This document shows, in pieces, positions 41,987 through 51,645 of a stretch of 64,000 nt of DNA. The DNA lies in assembly GCF_040372045.1 (NCBI RefSeq), contig NZ_BAABWH010000005.1; one strand, written 5' to 3'. Both the position numbers and the translations under genes were made by a program. Positions within the stretch are counted from its first letter, which is position 1. Every line of letters begins with the position of its first letter. Below the pieces are notes generated by a model. That model was not told the origin of the DNA. It made no database searches and saw only the letters and a list, made by a program, of their open reading frames with translations. Origin of the DNA: Thalassolituus sp006212115 (lineage in GTDB: Bacteria; Pseudomonadota; Gammaproteobacteria; Pseudomonadales; Oceanobacteraceae).

Positions 41987-42975
41987 CCATTCGTCTGGCG
42001 ATTACGGCCGGCGAGCCCGCAGGGATAGGCCCGGATCTATGCGTCGATATCGCTCAACGCTCTCTGGACGTAGATGTGGTTGTGATCACAGACCCAGCAG
42101 TTCTGCGTGATCGCGCTCAGACACTAGGGCTGCCCCTCACACTGCATGAATTTGGTAGCACCGATGCCCGCTCGGGCAACGGCCACCTGACGGTTTGTCC
42201 TGTTGAGGTTAATCACCCCGTCACAGCCGGAGAGCTGCAAACAGCGAACGGCTCTTTTGTCGTCGAAACACTGCGTATCGCCGCCGAAGGATGCACCGAT
42301 GGCCGCTGGGATGGCATCGTCACCGCACCGGTACATAAGGGTGTCATCAACGATTGCGGTATCGCTTTCAGTGGTCACACTGAATACTTCCGGGATTTCT
42401 GTGGCGTTGAAGAAGTCGTGATGATGCTCGCCACCGAGGACCTGCGCGTCGCGCTGGTCACGACTCACCTCCCACTGAAAGATGTGGCCGCAGCCTGCAC
42501 CGCAGATCGTATTAAGCGAGTCAGCCGGATACTCAACGCCGATCTGAAACACTTTTTCGGTATTCGCGAGCCACACATCCTCGTTGCGGGGTTAAACCCC
42601 CATGCGGGAGAAGACGGCCACCTCGGTCGCGAAGAAATCGATACCATTATTCCTGCACTGAACGAACTTCGTGCAGAGGGGGTAAACCTGACGGGGCCGC
42701 TGCCTGCGGATACTCTGTTCACCCCCAAATACCTTCAAAATGCCGACGCGGCCCTCGCCATGTTCCACGATCAGGGTCTCCCCGTACTCAAATTTCACGG
42801 CTTTGGCCGCGCTGCCAACATCACCCTCGGGATGCCCATCGTACGTACGTCCGTCGATCATGGTACGGCATTGGACCTGGCTGGCACGGGAAAAGCTGAC
42901 AGCGGCAGCCTGCTGACAGCGCTGCGTGTGGGTGCGCAAATGGCAGCAAACCGCAGAAAGGAAATAGAATCATGA
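41983..42975 (+). CDS. pdxA: 4-hydroxythreonine-4-phosphate dehydrogenase
   Basis: 330 residues, GTG start overlapping the surA stop by four bases. Pyridoxal-phosphate synthesis (deoxyxylulose-5-phosphate-dependent route). Motifs: ITAGEPAGIGPDLCVDIA, VTAPVHKGVINDCGIAFSGH (metal His), GLNPHAGEDGHLGREE and FHDQGLPVLKFHGFG. Confidence 0.95.
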   Translation: MTIRLAITAGEPAGIGPDLCVDIAQRSLDVDVVVITDPAVLRDRAQTLGLPLTLHEFGSTDARSGNGHLTVCPVEVNHPVTAGELQTANGSFVVETLRIAAEGCTDGRWDGIVTAPVHKGVINDCGIAFSGHTEYFRDFCGVEEVVMMLATEDLRVALVTTHLPLKDVAAACTADRIKRVSRILNADLKHFFGIREPHILVAGLNPHAGEDGHLGREEIDTIIPALNELRAEGVNLTGPLPADTLFTPKYLQNADAALAMFHDQGLPVLKFHGFGRAANITLGMPIVRTSVDHGTALDLAGTGKADSGSLLTALRVGAQMAANRRKEIES

Positions 42976-43811
42976 GCAAGCACACCCCTAAAGCACACGG
43001 CCATAAAGCCCGTAAACGCTTTGGTCAGAACTTTCTGCACGATCAGCATGTGATTGGGAAGATCGTCAAATCCATCAACCCAAAGCCTACCGACTGTCTG
43101 GTCGAGATTGGACCCGGTATGGGAGCACTGACCGAACCTTTGCTGGAAGCATCAGGCAAACTGGATGTCGTCGAACTCGACCGCGATCTGATCCCTATTT
43201 TGCGTACCAAATTTTTTAACTATCCGGATTTCCGTATTCACGAAGGTGATGCACTGAAGTTCGACTTCAACACCATTCTGGAACCGGGTCAGCGCCTTCG
43301 TATCGTGGGTAACCTGCCGTACAACATATCAACGCCACTGATTTTTCATTTCCTGAGTCATCATAAAATGGTTCAGGACATGCATTTTATGCTGCAGAAG
43401 GAAGTGGTTGAGCGTTTGGGTGCCGTCCCCGGCACGGGTGATTACGGGCGCCTGAGCATCATGGCTCAGTATTACTGCAAAGTAGAGCCGCTGTTTATCG
43501 TTGGTCCCGGCGCGTTTAATCCACCACCGAAAGTGGATTCCGCCATTGTGCGTATGGAACCGTACGAGGAACTTCCCTTCCCTGCTAAGGATCACAAAAT
43601 ACTGGAACGGGTCGTTCGCGAAGCCTTCAGTATGCGCAGGAAAACAATACGCAATACATTGAAAAACCTGATTGATAGCACCACTCTTGAAAGTATTGGT
43701 ATTGATACAGGTCTGCGTCCAGAGAACCTGACGTTAGAACAATACGTCGCGATTGCGGATAAAGTGGCGGACCTGATGCAGACTGATGCAGGAGCCAGTG
43801 ATGAAGCTTGA
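42972..43811 (+). CDS. rsmA: 16S rRNA dimethyladenosine transferase
   Basis: 279 residues. Dimethylates the two adjacent adenines in helix 45 of 16S rRNA. RKRFGQNFLHD at the N-terminus, SAM motif I VEIGPGMGALTEPL, catalytic NLPYNIS and AFSMRRKTIRNTLKN near the C-terminus. Four-base overlap with pdxA; apaG starts inside its 3' end. Confidence 0.96.
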   Translation: MSKHTPKAHGHKARKRFGQNFLHDQHVIGKIVKSINPKPTDCLVEIGPGMGALTEPLLEASGKLDVVELDRDLIPILRTKFFNYPDFRIHEGDALKFDFNTILEPGQRLRIVGNLPYNISTPLIFHFLSHHKMVQDMHFMLQKEVVERLGAVPGTGDYGRLSIMAQYYCKVEPLFIVGPGAFNPPPKVDSAIVRMEPYEELPFPAKDHKILERVVREAFSMRRKTIRNTLKNLIDSTTLESIGIDTGLRPENLTLEQYVAIADKVADLMQTDAGASDEA

Positions 43812-44178
43812 AGACAGTGTGAACGTCTCAGTTGAAACGGAGTATCTGGAAGAGCAGTCTCTTCCCGAAGACGACCGCTTCGTGTTTGCCTACCACATCG
43901 CCATTCGCAATGACGGTGACCAGGGTGCGACTCTGCGCACCCGCCATTGGTTTATTGCCGACGGCAACGCCGACGTCCACGAAGTCAAAGGAGAAGGCGT
44001 GATTGGCGAACAGCCAACCATCGAACCGGGTGAAACGTACCGCTACTCATCAGGCTCAGTACTTCAGACCCGTGTTGGCAGCATGCGCGGTTATTACGTG
44101 ATGGAAGCCGACGACGGTACACTCTTTCATGCGACCATACCTGTATTTACTCTCGCTCTGCCAAACGCTCTCAACTAA
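43801..44178 (+). CDS. apaG: ApaG protein
   Basis: 125 residues from the ATG at 43801, with GGAG six bases upstream; it overlaps the rsmA stop by 11 bases. Full-length ApaG/DUF525 domain: FAYHIAIRNDGDQGATLRTR, HWFIADGNADVHEVKGEGVI and GSVLQTRVGSMRGYYVMEAD. Linked genetically to divalent-cation (Co2+/Mg2+) resistance; biochemical role unclear. Followed directly by apaH (TAATG). Confidence 0.93.
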   Translation: MKLEDSVNVSVETEYLEEQSLPEDDRFVFAYHIAIRNDGDQGATLRTRHWFIADGNADVHEVKGEGVIGEQPTIEPGETYRYSSGSVLQTRVGSMRGYYVMEADDGTLFHATIPVFTLALPNALN

Positions 44179-44996
44179 TGGCTACGTATGCAATCGGGGA
44201 TCTGCAGGGCTGTTATGAGCCTTTGCAGCGTCTGCTGAAAAAAGTTCGATTTGACGCCAGACAAGATCACTTATGGTTTGCTGGTGATCTGGTAAACAGA
44301 GGCCCCGAGTCTCTGGAGTGTCTGCGTTTTATCCACCAGCTCGGCCACCGAGCCACAGTCGTTCTGGGCAATCATGACCTGCATATGCTCGCCTGCTGGT
44401 ATGGCGATCGAAAAAGCAAAGGAAGCGATACCCTCCAGCCTGTTTTCGAAGCCCCAGATGCTGGGCTGCTGATGGATTGGCTACGCCATCAGCCGCTGGT
44501 GCATCACGATGCCGCGCGGAATTGGTGCATGAGCCACGCTGGCCTGCCACCTATATGGTCAGCCCGCAAAGCCCGGCGCCTTTCTCAGGAAGTTGAGTAC
44601 GTACTCCAGAATGACGGTAAGTCTTTTTTCTCGGCTATGTACGGGAACCAGCCCGATGTCTGGGATGCCCGACTGACCGGTATGGATCGCTACAGAATCA
44701 TCGTTAATTACCTGACGCGTATGCGCTTCATCGACGCTAACGGTAAACTGGACCTGAATACAAAAGAAGGCGCAGGCAGCAGTCCGAAAGGCTACCAACC
44801 CTGGTTCCTGCATCCTCAACGCAAGGCCGCCGACACTCGCTTATTATTCGGTCACTGGGCGGCACTGGAAGGCAAAGCGGATGCAAAAAACGTCTGGGCG
44901 CTCGATACCGGGTGTGTCTGGGGTGGAACACTGACAGCGCTGCGCCTTGAAGATCAGAAACGTTTCAGCGTGCCCGCTCAAAAACCAACGGAGTAA
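44178..44996 (+). CDS. apaH: Symmetrical bis(5'-nucleosyl)-tetraphosphatase
   Basis: 272 residues. Hydrolyses Ap4A to two ADP; also removes Np4 caps from RNA in E. coli. Calcineurin-type metal motifs: AIGDLQGCYEPL, FAGDLVNRGPESLECL, VVLGNHDLHML, and late His in LLFGHWAALEG. One-base overlap with apaG. Confidence 0.95.
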   Translation: MATYAIGDLQGCYEPLQRLLKKVRFDARQDHLWFAGDLVNRGPESLECLRFIHQLGHRATVVLGNHDLHMLACWYGDRKSKGSDTLQPVFEAPDAGLLMDWLRHQPLVHHDAARNWCMSHAGLPPIWSARKARRLSQEVEYVLQNDGKSFFSAMYGNQPDVWDARLTGMDRYRIIVNYLTRMRFIDANGKLDLNTKEGAGSSPKGYQPWFLHPQRKAADTRLLFGHWAALEGKADAKNVWALDTGCVWGGTLTALRLEDQKRFSVPAQKPTE

Positions 44997-45006
44997 TGAT
45001 TTAACC

Positions 45007-45324
45007 ATGTCTTTCGAATGCATCAACATTGCAGAAGCCAAAACACTACTGGAAGAAAACGAAGTACGCATAGCCGACATCCGCGACGCCATGAGCTTCA
45101 ACGAAAACCACATGAAAGATGCGGTCAATGTAAATAACGAAAACCTTCCTGAGTTCCTACAGAACACCCCAAGAGATACGCCATTAATCGTATGTTGCTA
45201 CCACGGCAATTCCAGTAAGCAAGCGGCGCAATTCTTTGCCGAACAGGGGTATACACGAGTATTCAGCCTCGATGGAGGCTTCGAAATGTGGAAAATGGCA
45301 GTGCCAGAGCTCTGCGTTCGCTGA
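45007..45324 (+). CDS. glpE: Thiosulfate sulfurtransferase GlpE
   Basis: 105 residues from the ATG at 45007, eleven bases after the apaH stop. Single rhodanese domain with the persulfide Cys in VCCYHGNSSKQAAQFFAEQG and the GlpE ending SLDGGFEMWKMAVPEL. Transfers sulfur from thiosulfate to cyanide or other acceptors such as thioredoxin. The pairing apaH-glpE is standard in pseudomonads and relatives. Confidence 0.92.
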   Translation: MSFECINIAEAKTLLEENEVRIADIRDAMSFNENHMKDAVNVNNENLPEFLQNTPRDTPLIVCCYHGNSSKQAAQFFAEQGYTRVFSLDGGFEMWKMAVPELCVR

Positions 45325-45669
45325 GACCGCTTCCGTTCTTTTTTCCACCTTCCTCAAAGCCAGTGCCCTCCGGGCCTGGCTGTGCCTCCGACAAATATTC
45401 CCTACCCCTCGATAACTAAACCCATACCTAAAGCCAGACCCAGACCGATACCTGTTTTTTCGGTCAAACCGTGGCTTTGGTCACATTGGTCGACCAATAA
45501 TGCTGCAGGCAGGCACAAGCTGTGCATACTGAATATTACGCGTCAAAGAAACATAATTTCTCTGGCCAACTGCAACTATGACGGGACATACTGATCCCAG
45601 ATATATCGATATTTTTGACAGGGTTTTATGTAACAGACATTTTTCGGACAGACCGATAAGGGGTGAACC
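45325..45669. other. Intergenic region upstream of prkA
   Basis: About 345 bp without a gene. A C/G-rich imperfect hairpin (GCCAG...CTGGC, about 45359-45380) may terminate glpE transcripts. A perfect 14-bp palindrome lies at 45485-45498. The prkA Shine-Dalgarno AAGGGG is just before the ATG. No convincing sigma-54 or sigma-38 motif was found by eye, although this operon is stress/stationary-phase controlled in enterics. Confidence 0.5.
45485..45498. promoter_or_regulatory. 14-bp perfect palindrome, candidate operator for prkA operon
   Basis: ATTGGTCGACCAAT is an exact palindrome 172 bp before the prkA start. The dyad is the length expected for a dimeric helix-turn-helix regulator; no regulator can be named. 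Confidence 0.4.
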
Positions 45670-47592
45670 ATGAGCGTATTCAGTCGTTTTCAGGAGCGCT
45701 ATCGCGACACGCAGGAAGAGGTAATGAGCCTTCAGGACTACCTTGAACTGTGCAAACAGGATCCCACCGTTTATGCCTCTGCGGCAGAACGAATGCTTAT
45801 GGCCATCGGTGAGCCCGAAATCATCGACACGTCTAAAGATCTACGCCTCAGCAGGATGTTTTCCAACAAAGTCATAAAACGCTACCCGGCTTTCTCCGAG
45901 TTTTACGGTATGGAAGAGGCTGTCGAGAATATCGTTTCGTATTTCCGTCATGCCGCGCAGGGCCTCGAGGAGCGCAAGCAGATCCTCTATCTGCTCGGCC
46001 CGGTCGGTGGCGGCAAGTCGTCATTGGCAGAGCGCCTGAAAGAACTGATCCAGCGAATCCCCTTCTACGCCATCAAAGGCTCACCGGTTTTCGAATCCCC
46101 TCTGGGCTTATTCGACCCAACCGAAGACGCCGAGATTCTGGAAGAAGACTACGGTATTCCGCGCCGTTACCTTGGCAAAGTCATGTCGCCTTGGGCCGTG
46201 AAGCGGCTACACGAGCTGGGTGGCGATATCAGTAAGTTCGAGGTAGTAAAACTCTATCCCTCGATACTTGACCAGACCGGCGTTGCCAAAACAGAGCCCG
46301 GTGATGAAAACAACCAGGACATTTCCTCTTTGGTCGGTAAAGTCGACATCCGCAAACTGGAGGATTTTGCTCAGGACGACCCTGATGCCTATTCCTACTC
46401 AGGCGCACTGTGTCGGGCCAACCAGGGTCTGATGGAGTTTGTAGAGATGTTTAAGGCACCGATCAAGGTGCTGCACCCCCTGCTCACTGCCACACAGGAA
46501 GGTAACTACAATGGCACCGAGGGCATGGGCGCGATTCCGTTCGAAGGTGTCATTCTTGCTCACTCAAATGAATCAGAGTGGCAGGCTTTCCGGAACAACA
46601 AAAACAATGAGGCCTTCCTCGACCGCGTATATATCGTAAAAGTCCCTTACTGCCTGCGCGTCGATGAAGAAATCAACATCTATAGAAAACTCCTTGAGCA
46701 CTCGTCATTAGCTGCGTCGCCATGCGCTCCAGATACGCTGTCGATGCTGGCCAAATTTACCGTGCTATCTCGCTTAAAAGTACCGGAAAATTCCAGCGTG
46801 TATTCGAAAATGCGCATCTACAATGGCGAGAACCTCAAAGACACAGACCCAAAAGCCAAGTCCATTCAGGAATACAAAGACTCGGCAGGTGTGGACGAAG
46901 GCATGAGCGGTATTTCGACCCGTTTTGCGTTCAAGATTCTCTCGAAAGTCTTTAACTTTGATTCCACCGAAGTTGCAGCCAATCCAGTGCATCTGATGTA
47001 CGTACTCGAACAGGCAATTGAGCAGGAGCAATTCCCAGAGGAAACTCAGAATCGCTATCTCAACTACCTGAAAGAATATCTGGCCACGGAGTACGTTGAC
47101 TTCATCGGTAAAGAAATTCAGACCGCTTACCTTGAATCATATGCGGAATACGGCCAGAACATTTTTGACCGTTACGTCACATATGCCGATTTTTGGATTC
47201 AGGATCAGGAATATCGCGACCCTGAAACTGGTGAAATGTTGGATCGGGTTTCGATTAATGAAGAACTCGAGAAAATCGAAAAATCGGCAGGCATCAGCAA
47301 CCCTAAAGATTTCCGCAACGAAATCGTTAATTTTGTGCTGCGCGCGCGAGCTAACAACAACGGCAACAACCCCAGCTGGCAGTCATACGAAAAAATGCGT
47401 TCGGTCATCGAGAAGAAAATGTTCTCGAATACCGAGGACCTGCTACCTGTTATTTCCTTCTCTGCTAAATCATCCAACGAGGATCAGAAAAAGCACGACG
47501 ACTTCGTCGCGCGTATGACAGAGCGTGGTTACACCGAGAAGCAGGTTCGCCTTCTCTCTGAGTGGTACCTGCGCGTTCGTAAGTCACAGTAA
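45670..47592 (+). CDS. prkA: PrkA serine protein kinase
   Basis: 640 residues, as in YeaG/PrkA. AAA-type N-terminal domain with Walker A LLGPVGGGKSSLAERL and a C-terminal PrkA kinase-like domain (ILSKVFNFDSTEVAANPVHL, MRSVIEKKMFSNTEDLLPVI). Phosphorylates proteins under nutrient stress in enterics. First gene of the conserved prkA-yeaH-ycgB operon. Confidence 0.94.
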   Translation: MSVFSRFQERYRDTQEEVMSLQDYLELCKQDPTVYASAAERMLMAIGEPEIIDTSKDLRLSRMFSNKVIKRYPAFSEFYGMEEAVENIVSYFRHAAQGLEERKQILYLLGPVGGGKSSLAERLKELIQRIPFYAIKGSPVFESPLGLFDPTEDAEILEEDYGIPRRYLGKVMSPWAVKRLHELGGDISKFEVVKLYPSILDQTGVAKTEPGDENNQDISSLVGKVDIRKLEDFAQDDPDAYSYSGALCRANQGLMEFVEMFKAPIKVLHPLLTATQEGNYNGTEGMGAIPFEGVILAHSNESEWQAFRNNKNNEAFLDRVYIVKVPYCLRVDEEINIYRKLLEHSSLAASPCAPDTLSMLAKFTVLSRLKVPENSSVYSKMRIYNGENLKDTDPKAKSIQEYKDSAGVDEGMSGISTRFAFKILSKVFNFDSTEVAANPVHLMYVLEQAIEQEQFPEETQNRYLNYLKEYLATEYVDFIGKEIQTAYLESYAEYGQNIFDRYVTYADFWIQDQEYRDPETGEMLDRVSINEELEKIEKSAGISNPKDFRNEIVNFVLRARANNNGNNPSWQSYEKMRSVIEKKMFSNTEDLLPVISFSAKSSNEDQKKHDDFVARMTERGYTEKQVRLLSEWYLRVRKSQ

Positions 47593-47639
47593 TCGACTGC
47601 GGGCGCCCGTTCATTGGGTGCCCGCTGAGAGAGGGTTGA

Positions 47640-48914
47640 ATGTCATACATTATTGATCGCCGTTTAAACGGTAAAAATAAGAGTATGGTGAATCGGCAGC
47701 GTTTCTTACGACGTTACCGTGGCCATATCAAAGAGGCTGTGCAGGACGCAGTAAACCGACGTTCCATCACCGATATGGATCGCGGAGAGCAGATCAGTAT
47801 CCCCACCAAGAACACCCATGAACCCCGCATTGGCCACGGTCAGGGCGGTAGACAACATCGGGTTTACCCCGGTAACAAAGAATTTAATACCGGCGATGAG
47901 CTGGAGAAGCCACAAGGTGGAGGTGGCGGTCAGGGCAGTGGCCAGGCTAGCAATCAGGGAGAAGGCGAAGAAGATTTTACTTTTGCCATCACCCGTGACG
48001 AATTTCTGAATTACCTGTTCGATGACCTGGCGTTACCGAATATGGTGAAGCAGTCCCTCGCTCGTACAAAGAACTTCAAAACCCGGCGGGCTGGCTTCGT
48101 CTCTGAAGGCACCCCAAACAACCTCTCCGTCGTCAAATCGATGCGTAATGCGCATGCTCGCCGTATCGGAATGGGAGCAGGAAAGCGACGTAAACTGAAA
48201 GAACTGCAAGCGGCGTTAAGCGAGGCAGAGAATCGAGGTGACTTTGGCGCAATAGAGACGTTGAAAGCCGATATCGCCGATCTCGAGCGTCGTCTTAAGA
48301 AGATCCCGTTCCTTGACGATATTGACCTGCGCTACCGTAATCAGGTCAAAGTGCCCATGCCCACCAGTAAGGCAGTTATGTTTTGCCTGATGGATGTGTC
48401 AGGCTCGATGACGCAAGACGTAAAAGATATGGCGAAGCGCTTCTATTTGCTGCTGTATCTGTTTCTTGAGCGCAATTACGAACAGATTGAAATTGTGTTC
48501 ATCCGACATCACACCAGTGCCAAAGAAGTCACCGAGGAAGAGTTTTTCTATTCCCGCGAAACCGGCGGCACCATTGTCTCCAGTGCACTCAAGTTGATGC
48601 ATGAAATCGTGTCGTCACGCTACGACGAGAATGAGTGGAATATCTATGCCGCTCAGGCATCCGATGGCGACAACTGGGACGACGACTCACCGCAATGCGC
48701 CGAGATTCTGCGCAACGAGCTACTCCCCGTCGTTCAGTATTTCTCCTACATCGAAATTACGCCGCATAACCATCAGGCGCTCTGGGAGGCATACCAGCAA
48801 GTAGGCAGTGACTTTAAAAACAGTTTTGCCATGGCACAGATACGCGGTCCGGAAGATATTTTCCCGGTATTCCGTGAGCTCTTCTCCAAAGAGCAATACG
48901 AGGAGGCCATATGA
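47640..48914 (+). CDS. yeaH: YeaH family protein (DUF444)
   Basis: 424 residues. Starts SYIIDRRLNGKNKSMVNRQR, a DUF444 hallmark, then a Gly/Gln-rich linker and a von Willebrand A-like domain with MIDAS-type LMDVSGSMTQDVKDMAKRFY. It acts together with PrkA in nitrogen and stress responses in E. coli; mechanism unresolved. Four-base overlap (ATGA) with the next gene. Confidence 0.93.
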   Translation: MSYIIDRRLNGKNKSMVNRQRFLRRYRGHIKEAVQDAVNRRSITDMDRGEQISIPTKNTHEPRIGHGQGGRQHRVYPGNKEFNTGDELEKPQGGGGGQGSGQASNQGEGEEDFTFAITRDEFLNYLFDDLALPNMVKQSLARTKNFKTRRAGFVSEGTPNNLSVVKSMRNAHARRIGMGAGKRRKLKELQAALSEAENRGDFGAIETLKADIADLERRLKKIPFLDDIDLRYRNQVKVPMPTSKAVMFCLMDVSGSMTQDVKDMAKRFYLLLYLFLERNYEQIEIVFIRHHTSAKEVTEEEFFYSRETGGTIVSSALKLMHEIVSSRYDENEWNIYAAQASDGDNWDDDSPQCAEILRNELLPVVQYFSYIEITPHNHQALWEAYQQVGSDFKNSFAMAQIRGPEDIFPVFRELFSKEQYEEAI

Positions 48915-50416
48915 GCGATTACATCTCCACCGATTCAGACTGGACCTTTGAACTGCTTGAAAAGTACGACGCCGAGATCGCCCGCGTCGCCGCACTTTAT
49001 CGGCTGGATACCTACCCCAATCAGATTGAGGTCATCAGTGCTGAGCAGATGATGGACGCGTACTCGTCCGTCGGAATGCCGATTGGTTACAACCACTGGT
49101 CCTATGGCAAACAGTTTCTCGCCACTCAAAAAGGTTACCAGCGTGGGCAAATGGGGTTGGCGTATGAAATCGTCATTAATTCCAACCCTTGTATTGCGTA
49201 CCTGATGGAAGAGAACACCTTGCCAATGCAGGCATTGGTGATTGCTCATGCCTGTTACGGACACAACTCATTTTTTAAAAACAACTACCTGTTCCGAACC
49301 TGGACGGACGCCGGTTCGATTATCGATTATCTGGTGTTCGCCAAGAATTACGTCCGAAAATGCGAAGAACGTCATGGCGTTGATGAGGTTGAGCAAGTGC
49401 TGGACGCCTGCCACGCACTGCAAAACTACGGTGTTGACCGTTACCGGCGTCCAAAGCCTGTATCTGCAGCCGAAGAGCGCATGCGCCAGGAAGAGCGAGA
49501 AGAGATCCGCCAACAACAACTGAACGACCTGTGGCGCACCCTACCTACTAAAAAACAGGACGCCAATGCCGTCCGCAATAAACGGCAATTCCCATCTGAA
49601 CCACAGGAAAATATTCTCTATTTTATTGAGAAAAATGCGCCGCTGTTACAACCCTGGCAGCGAGAGCTGGTCCGTATCGTACGGAAGATTTCTCAGTATT
49701 TTTATCCGCAGCGTCAGACACAAGTAATGAACGAGGGCTGGGCGACGTTCTGGCACTACACCCTGCTAAACCACCTATATGATGAGGGTAAGGTCAGTGA
49801 TGGCTTTATCATGGAATTTCTGACTTCGCATACCAATGTGGTGTACCAACCAGGCTTTGATTCCCCCTACTTCAGTGGTATCAACCCCTATGCTCTTGGT
49901 TTTAATATGTTCCAGGACATCAAGCGCATTTGCGAAAACCCCACCGACGAAGACCGCGAGTGGTTCCCGGATATCGCAGGCAAAGACTGGTTAGATACAC
50001 TGCACTTCGCCATGCGCGACTTTAAAGACGAGAGTTTTATTCAGCAATTCCTGTCACCTAAGTTGATGCGTGACTTCCACTTATTCTCCATTTACGACGA
50101 TGAAGCAGCTGATCATTATCGGGTGGATGCTATTCACAATGACAGTGGCTTCCGACGCCTGCGCGAGACGCTGGCGCGCCAATATGACCTGTCTGTACGT
50201 GAGCCTAATATCCAGATCACCAACGTAGATATCGAAGGAGACCGCTCCATCACGCTACGCCATACGCAGCAGGACGGCATGCCATTAGCGGGCGATACCT
50301 ATGAAGTGCTCAAGCACATTCATCTGCTATGGGGCTTTGATGTTCATCTGGAGAGTTGGGATGGTGAAAATATGCTGAAGCGTATGAGCTGTCCGTCGAT
50401 ATCGGTGGAGTTGTAA
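48911..50416 (+). CDS. ycgB: SpoVR family protein YcgB
   Basis: 501 residues, normal SpoVR length. Motifs: YNHWSYGKQF, PCIAYLMEENTLPMQALVIA, HACYGHNSFFKNNYLF, and NEGWATFWHYTLLNHLYDEG. Conserved third gene with prkA and yeaH; biochemical function unknown. Coupled to yeaH by overlap. Confidence 0.94.
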   Translation: MSDYISTDSDWTFELLEKYDAEIARVAALYRLDTYPNQIEVISAEQMMDAYSSVGMPIGYNHWSYGKQFLATQKGYQRGQMGLAYEIVINSNPCIAYLMEENTLPMQALVIAHACYGHNSFFKNNYLFRTWTDAGSIIDYLVFAKNYVRKCEERHGVDEVEQVLDACHALQNYGVDRYRRPKPVSAAEERMRQEEREEIRQQQLNDLWRTLPTKKQDANAVRNKRQFPSEPQENILYFIEKNAPLLQPWQRELVRIVRKISQYFYPQRQTQVMNEGWATFWHYTLLNHLYDEGKVSDGFIMEFLTSHTNVVYQPGFDSPYFSGINPYALGFNMFQDIKRICENPTDEDREWFPDIAGKDWLDTLHFAMRDFKDESFIQQFLSPKLMRDFHLFSIYDDEAADHYRVDAIHNDSGFRRLRETLARQYDLSVREPNIQITNVDIEGDRSITLRHTQQDGMPLAGDTYEVLKHIHLLWGFDVHLESWDGENMLKRMSCPSISVEL

Positions 50417-50436
50417 GTAGTGCGCGCCGAGCGATA

Positions 50437-50465
50437 ATGGTCATCGCCTACCAGGCGATGACCAT
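50437..50465. repeat. 12-bp perfect inverted repeat around the flgT stop codon
   Basis: ATGGTCATCGCC (50437-50448), 5-nt loop TACCA, GGCGATGACCAT (50454-50465). The flgT stop codon (50448-50450) is at the loop. It lies between the convergent ycgB and flgT genes and may stop transcription from both sides; no U-tract on either strand. Confidence 0.65.
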
Positions 50466-51635
50466 GTCATCACGCTGAATCGCTAAACGCTCCGCCGGTC
50501 CACCCAGCTCAGCAATCACAAACTGTGGTTGTACCTGCTTAACAACGGCTTCTGCGGCCATATCGGTCAGTTCCGTGCGAGGTTCGAGATCAAGGTTATA
50601 GAGAGTTCCAGTGCGATACACCTTTAACGTGTCACCCGGACGAAGGCCTGCTGCTGCACTGGCTTCGATGTGCAGTCGGTTCCCACGAGCTCTGACGATA
50701 CGGGCCATAAACGGCTGACAACGTAGCATTTCATCCACGTCCCCCGCCGCGCGTTCAAGAATATCCGCGACTTCGCTACCGTACGATGTTGCCCAGAACT
50801 GAGGCGTCGCAAATCCGGTTTTTTCGGATCTCGCGGCTTCCCACTGCCCTTCTGTGCGATAGGTACGCTGGAACAGCATGGCACCGCTTAAACCGTCATG
50901 AACAAACACATCCATCACGAAATCCCGAACCGGCGCTTGAGAGAATCCAGCCAGACGGCTGACCAGCCCAGTTTTGGGAGGCGTATGCAGGGCCAGGTCA
51001 CGAACCACCCCAGACACCACGTACTGTGCACCCAATTGCGTCGCTAATGCGACAGAGGTCGTCAAGCGTTGCTGAGCGGTCTCCGCAGACGGTGCCCGAC
51101 GAGGGTCCTGATACAGACTGATTCGGGTGGCATCCAAAGCATGTACGCCACCACCGGCATTCAGCTCCGCGGCCAACCAGCGAGGTAAGCCCTGCTCAAT
51201 ATTTTCAAGACGGCCCAGAGTCGCCTGCTGCGGCTTTGCCAAACCAAAACCTGCCACTGCAACCGCTTTGCGATAACTCTGAACGGAGGCCGGGCAAAGA
51301 GCGGCTTCGTCGACATCAGCACGAATGGTCACTTCGTACATACCGTCGACGGTATCCTCACGCAGGATTTCCACATCACTGATCTGAGAGCGGGTGGACA
51401 GTCGCACCGTGTCGGTGCTCACCACCCCTTTTTCCATAAGTTGCATACCGCTGATCTGAGCACCCGCCTGCAAACTGGCCTGATGCAGAGCATCCTCCAT
51501 GGCTTGCTCCCGAGCGTAAGAGAGCGCCCCCTCAACCGGTGCGCGCCCTGTTACCTGAACGACTTCGGCGTGAAGTGTATCCGTCGCTGAAAACAGCCCT
51601 AGTAACAGACAGGATGATAAGCAGATGCGTCTCAT
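50448..51635 (-). CDS. flgT: Flagellar assembly protein FlgT-like (H-ring)
   Basis: 395 residues from the ATG at 51635 (AAGGAG six bases upstream; the frame extends further upstream into flgP, rejected). Signal peptide MRRICLSSCLLLGLFSATDT ending HA. Three FlgT regions: N domain (VQVTGRAPVEGALSYAREQA, MYEVTIRADVDEAALCP), middle domain (VAVAGFGLAKPQQATLGRLE, LGAQYVVSGVVRDLAL) and C domain (RGNRLHIEASAAAGLRPGDT). In Vibrio, FlgT builds the H-ring around the basal body and supports T-ring/PomAB assembly. Ten bp after flgP. Confidence 0.85.
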   Translation of the reverse strand: MRRICLSSCLLLGLFSATDTLHAEVVQVTGRAPVEGALSYAREQAMEDALHQASLQAGAQISGMQLMEKGVVSTDTVRLSTRSQISDVEILREDTVDGMYEVTIRADVDEAALCPASVQSYRKAVAVAGFGLAKPQQATLGRLENIEQGLPRWLAAELNAGGGVHALDATRISLYQDPRRAPSAETAQQRLTTSVALATQLGAQYVVSGVVRDLALHTPPKTGLVSRLAGFSQAPVRDFVMDVFVHDGLSGAMLFQRTYRTEGQWEAARSEKTGFATPQFWATSYGSEVADILERAAGDVDEMLRCQPFMARIVRARGNRLHIEASAAAGLRPGDTLKVYRTGTLYNLDLEPRTELTDMAAEAVVKQVQPQFVIAELGGPAERLAIQRDDMVIAW

Positions 51636-51645
51636 GGCAAGCTCC

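Noticed and set aside
45560..45640. Sigma-54 promoter before prkA (TGGCCAACTGC)
   Set aside because: The GG-to-GC spacing is too short for the -24/-12 consensus.
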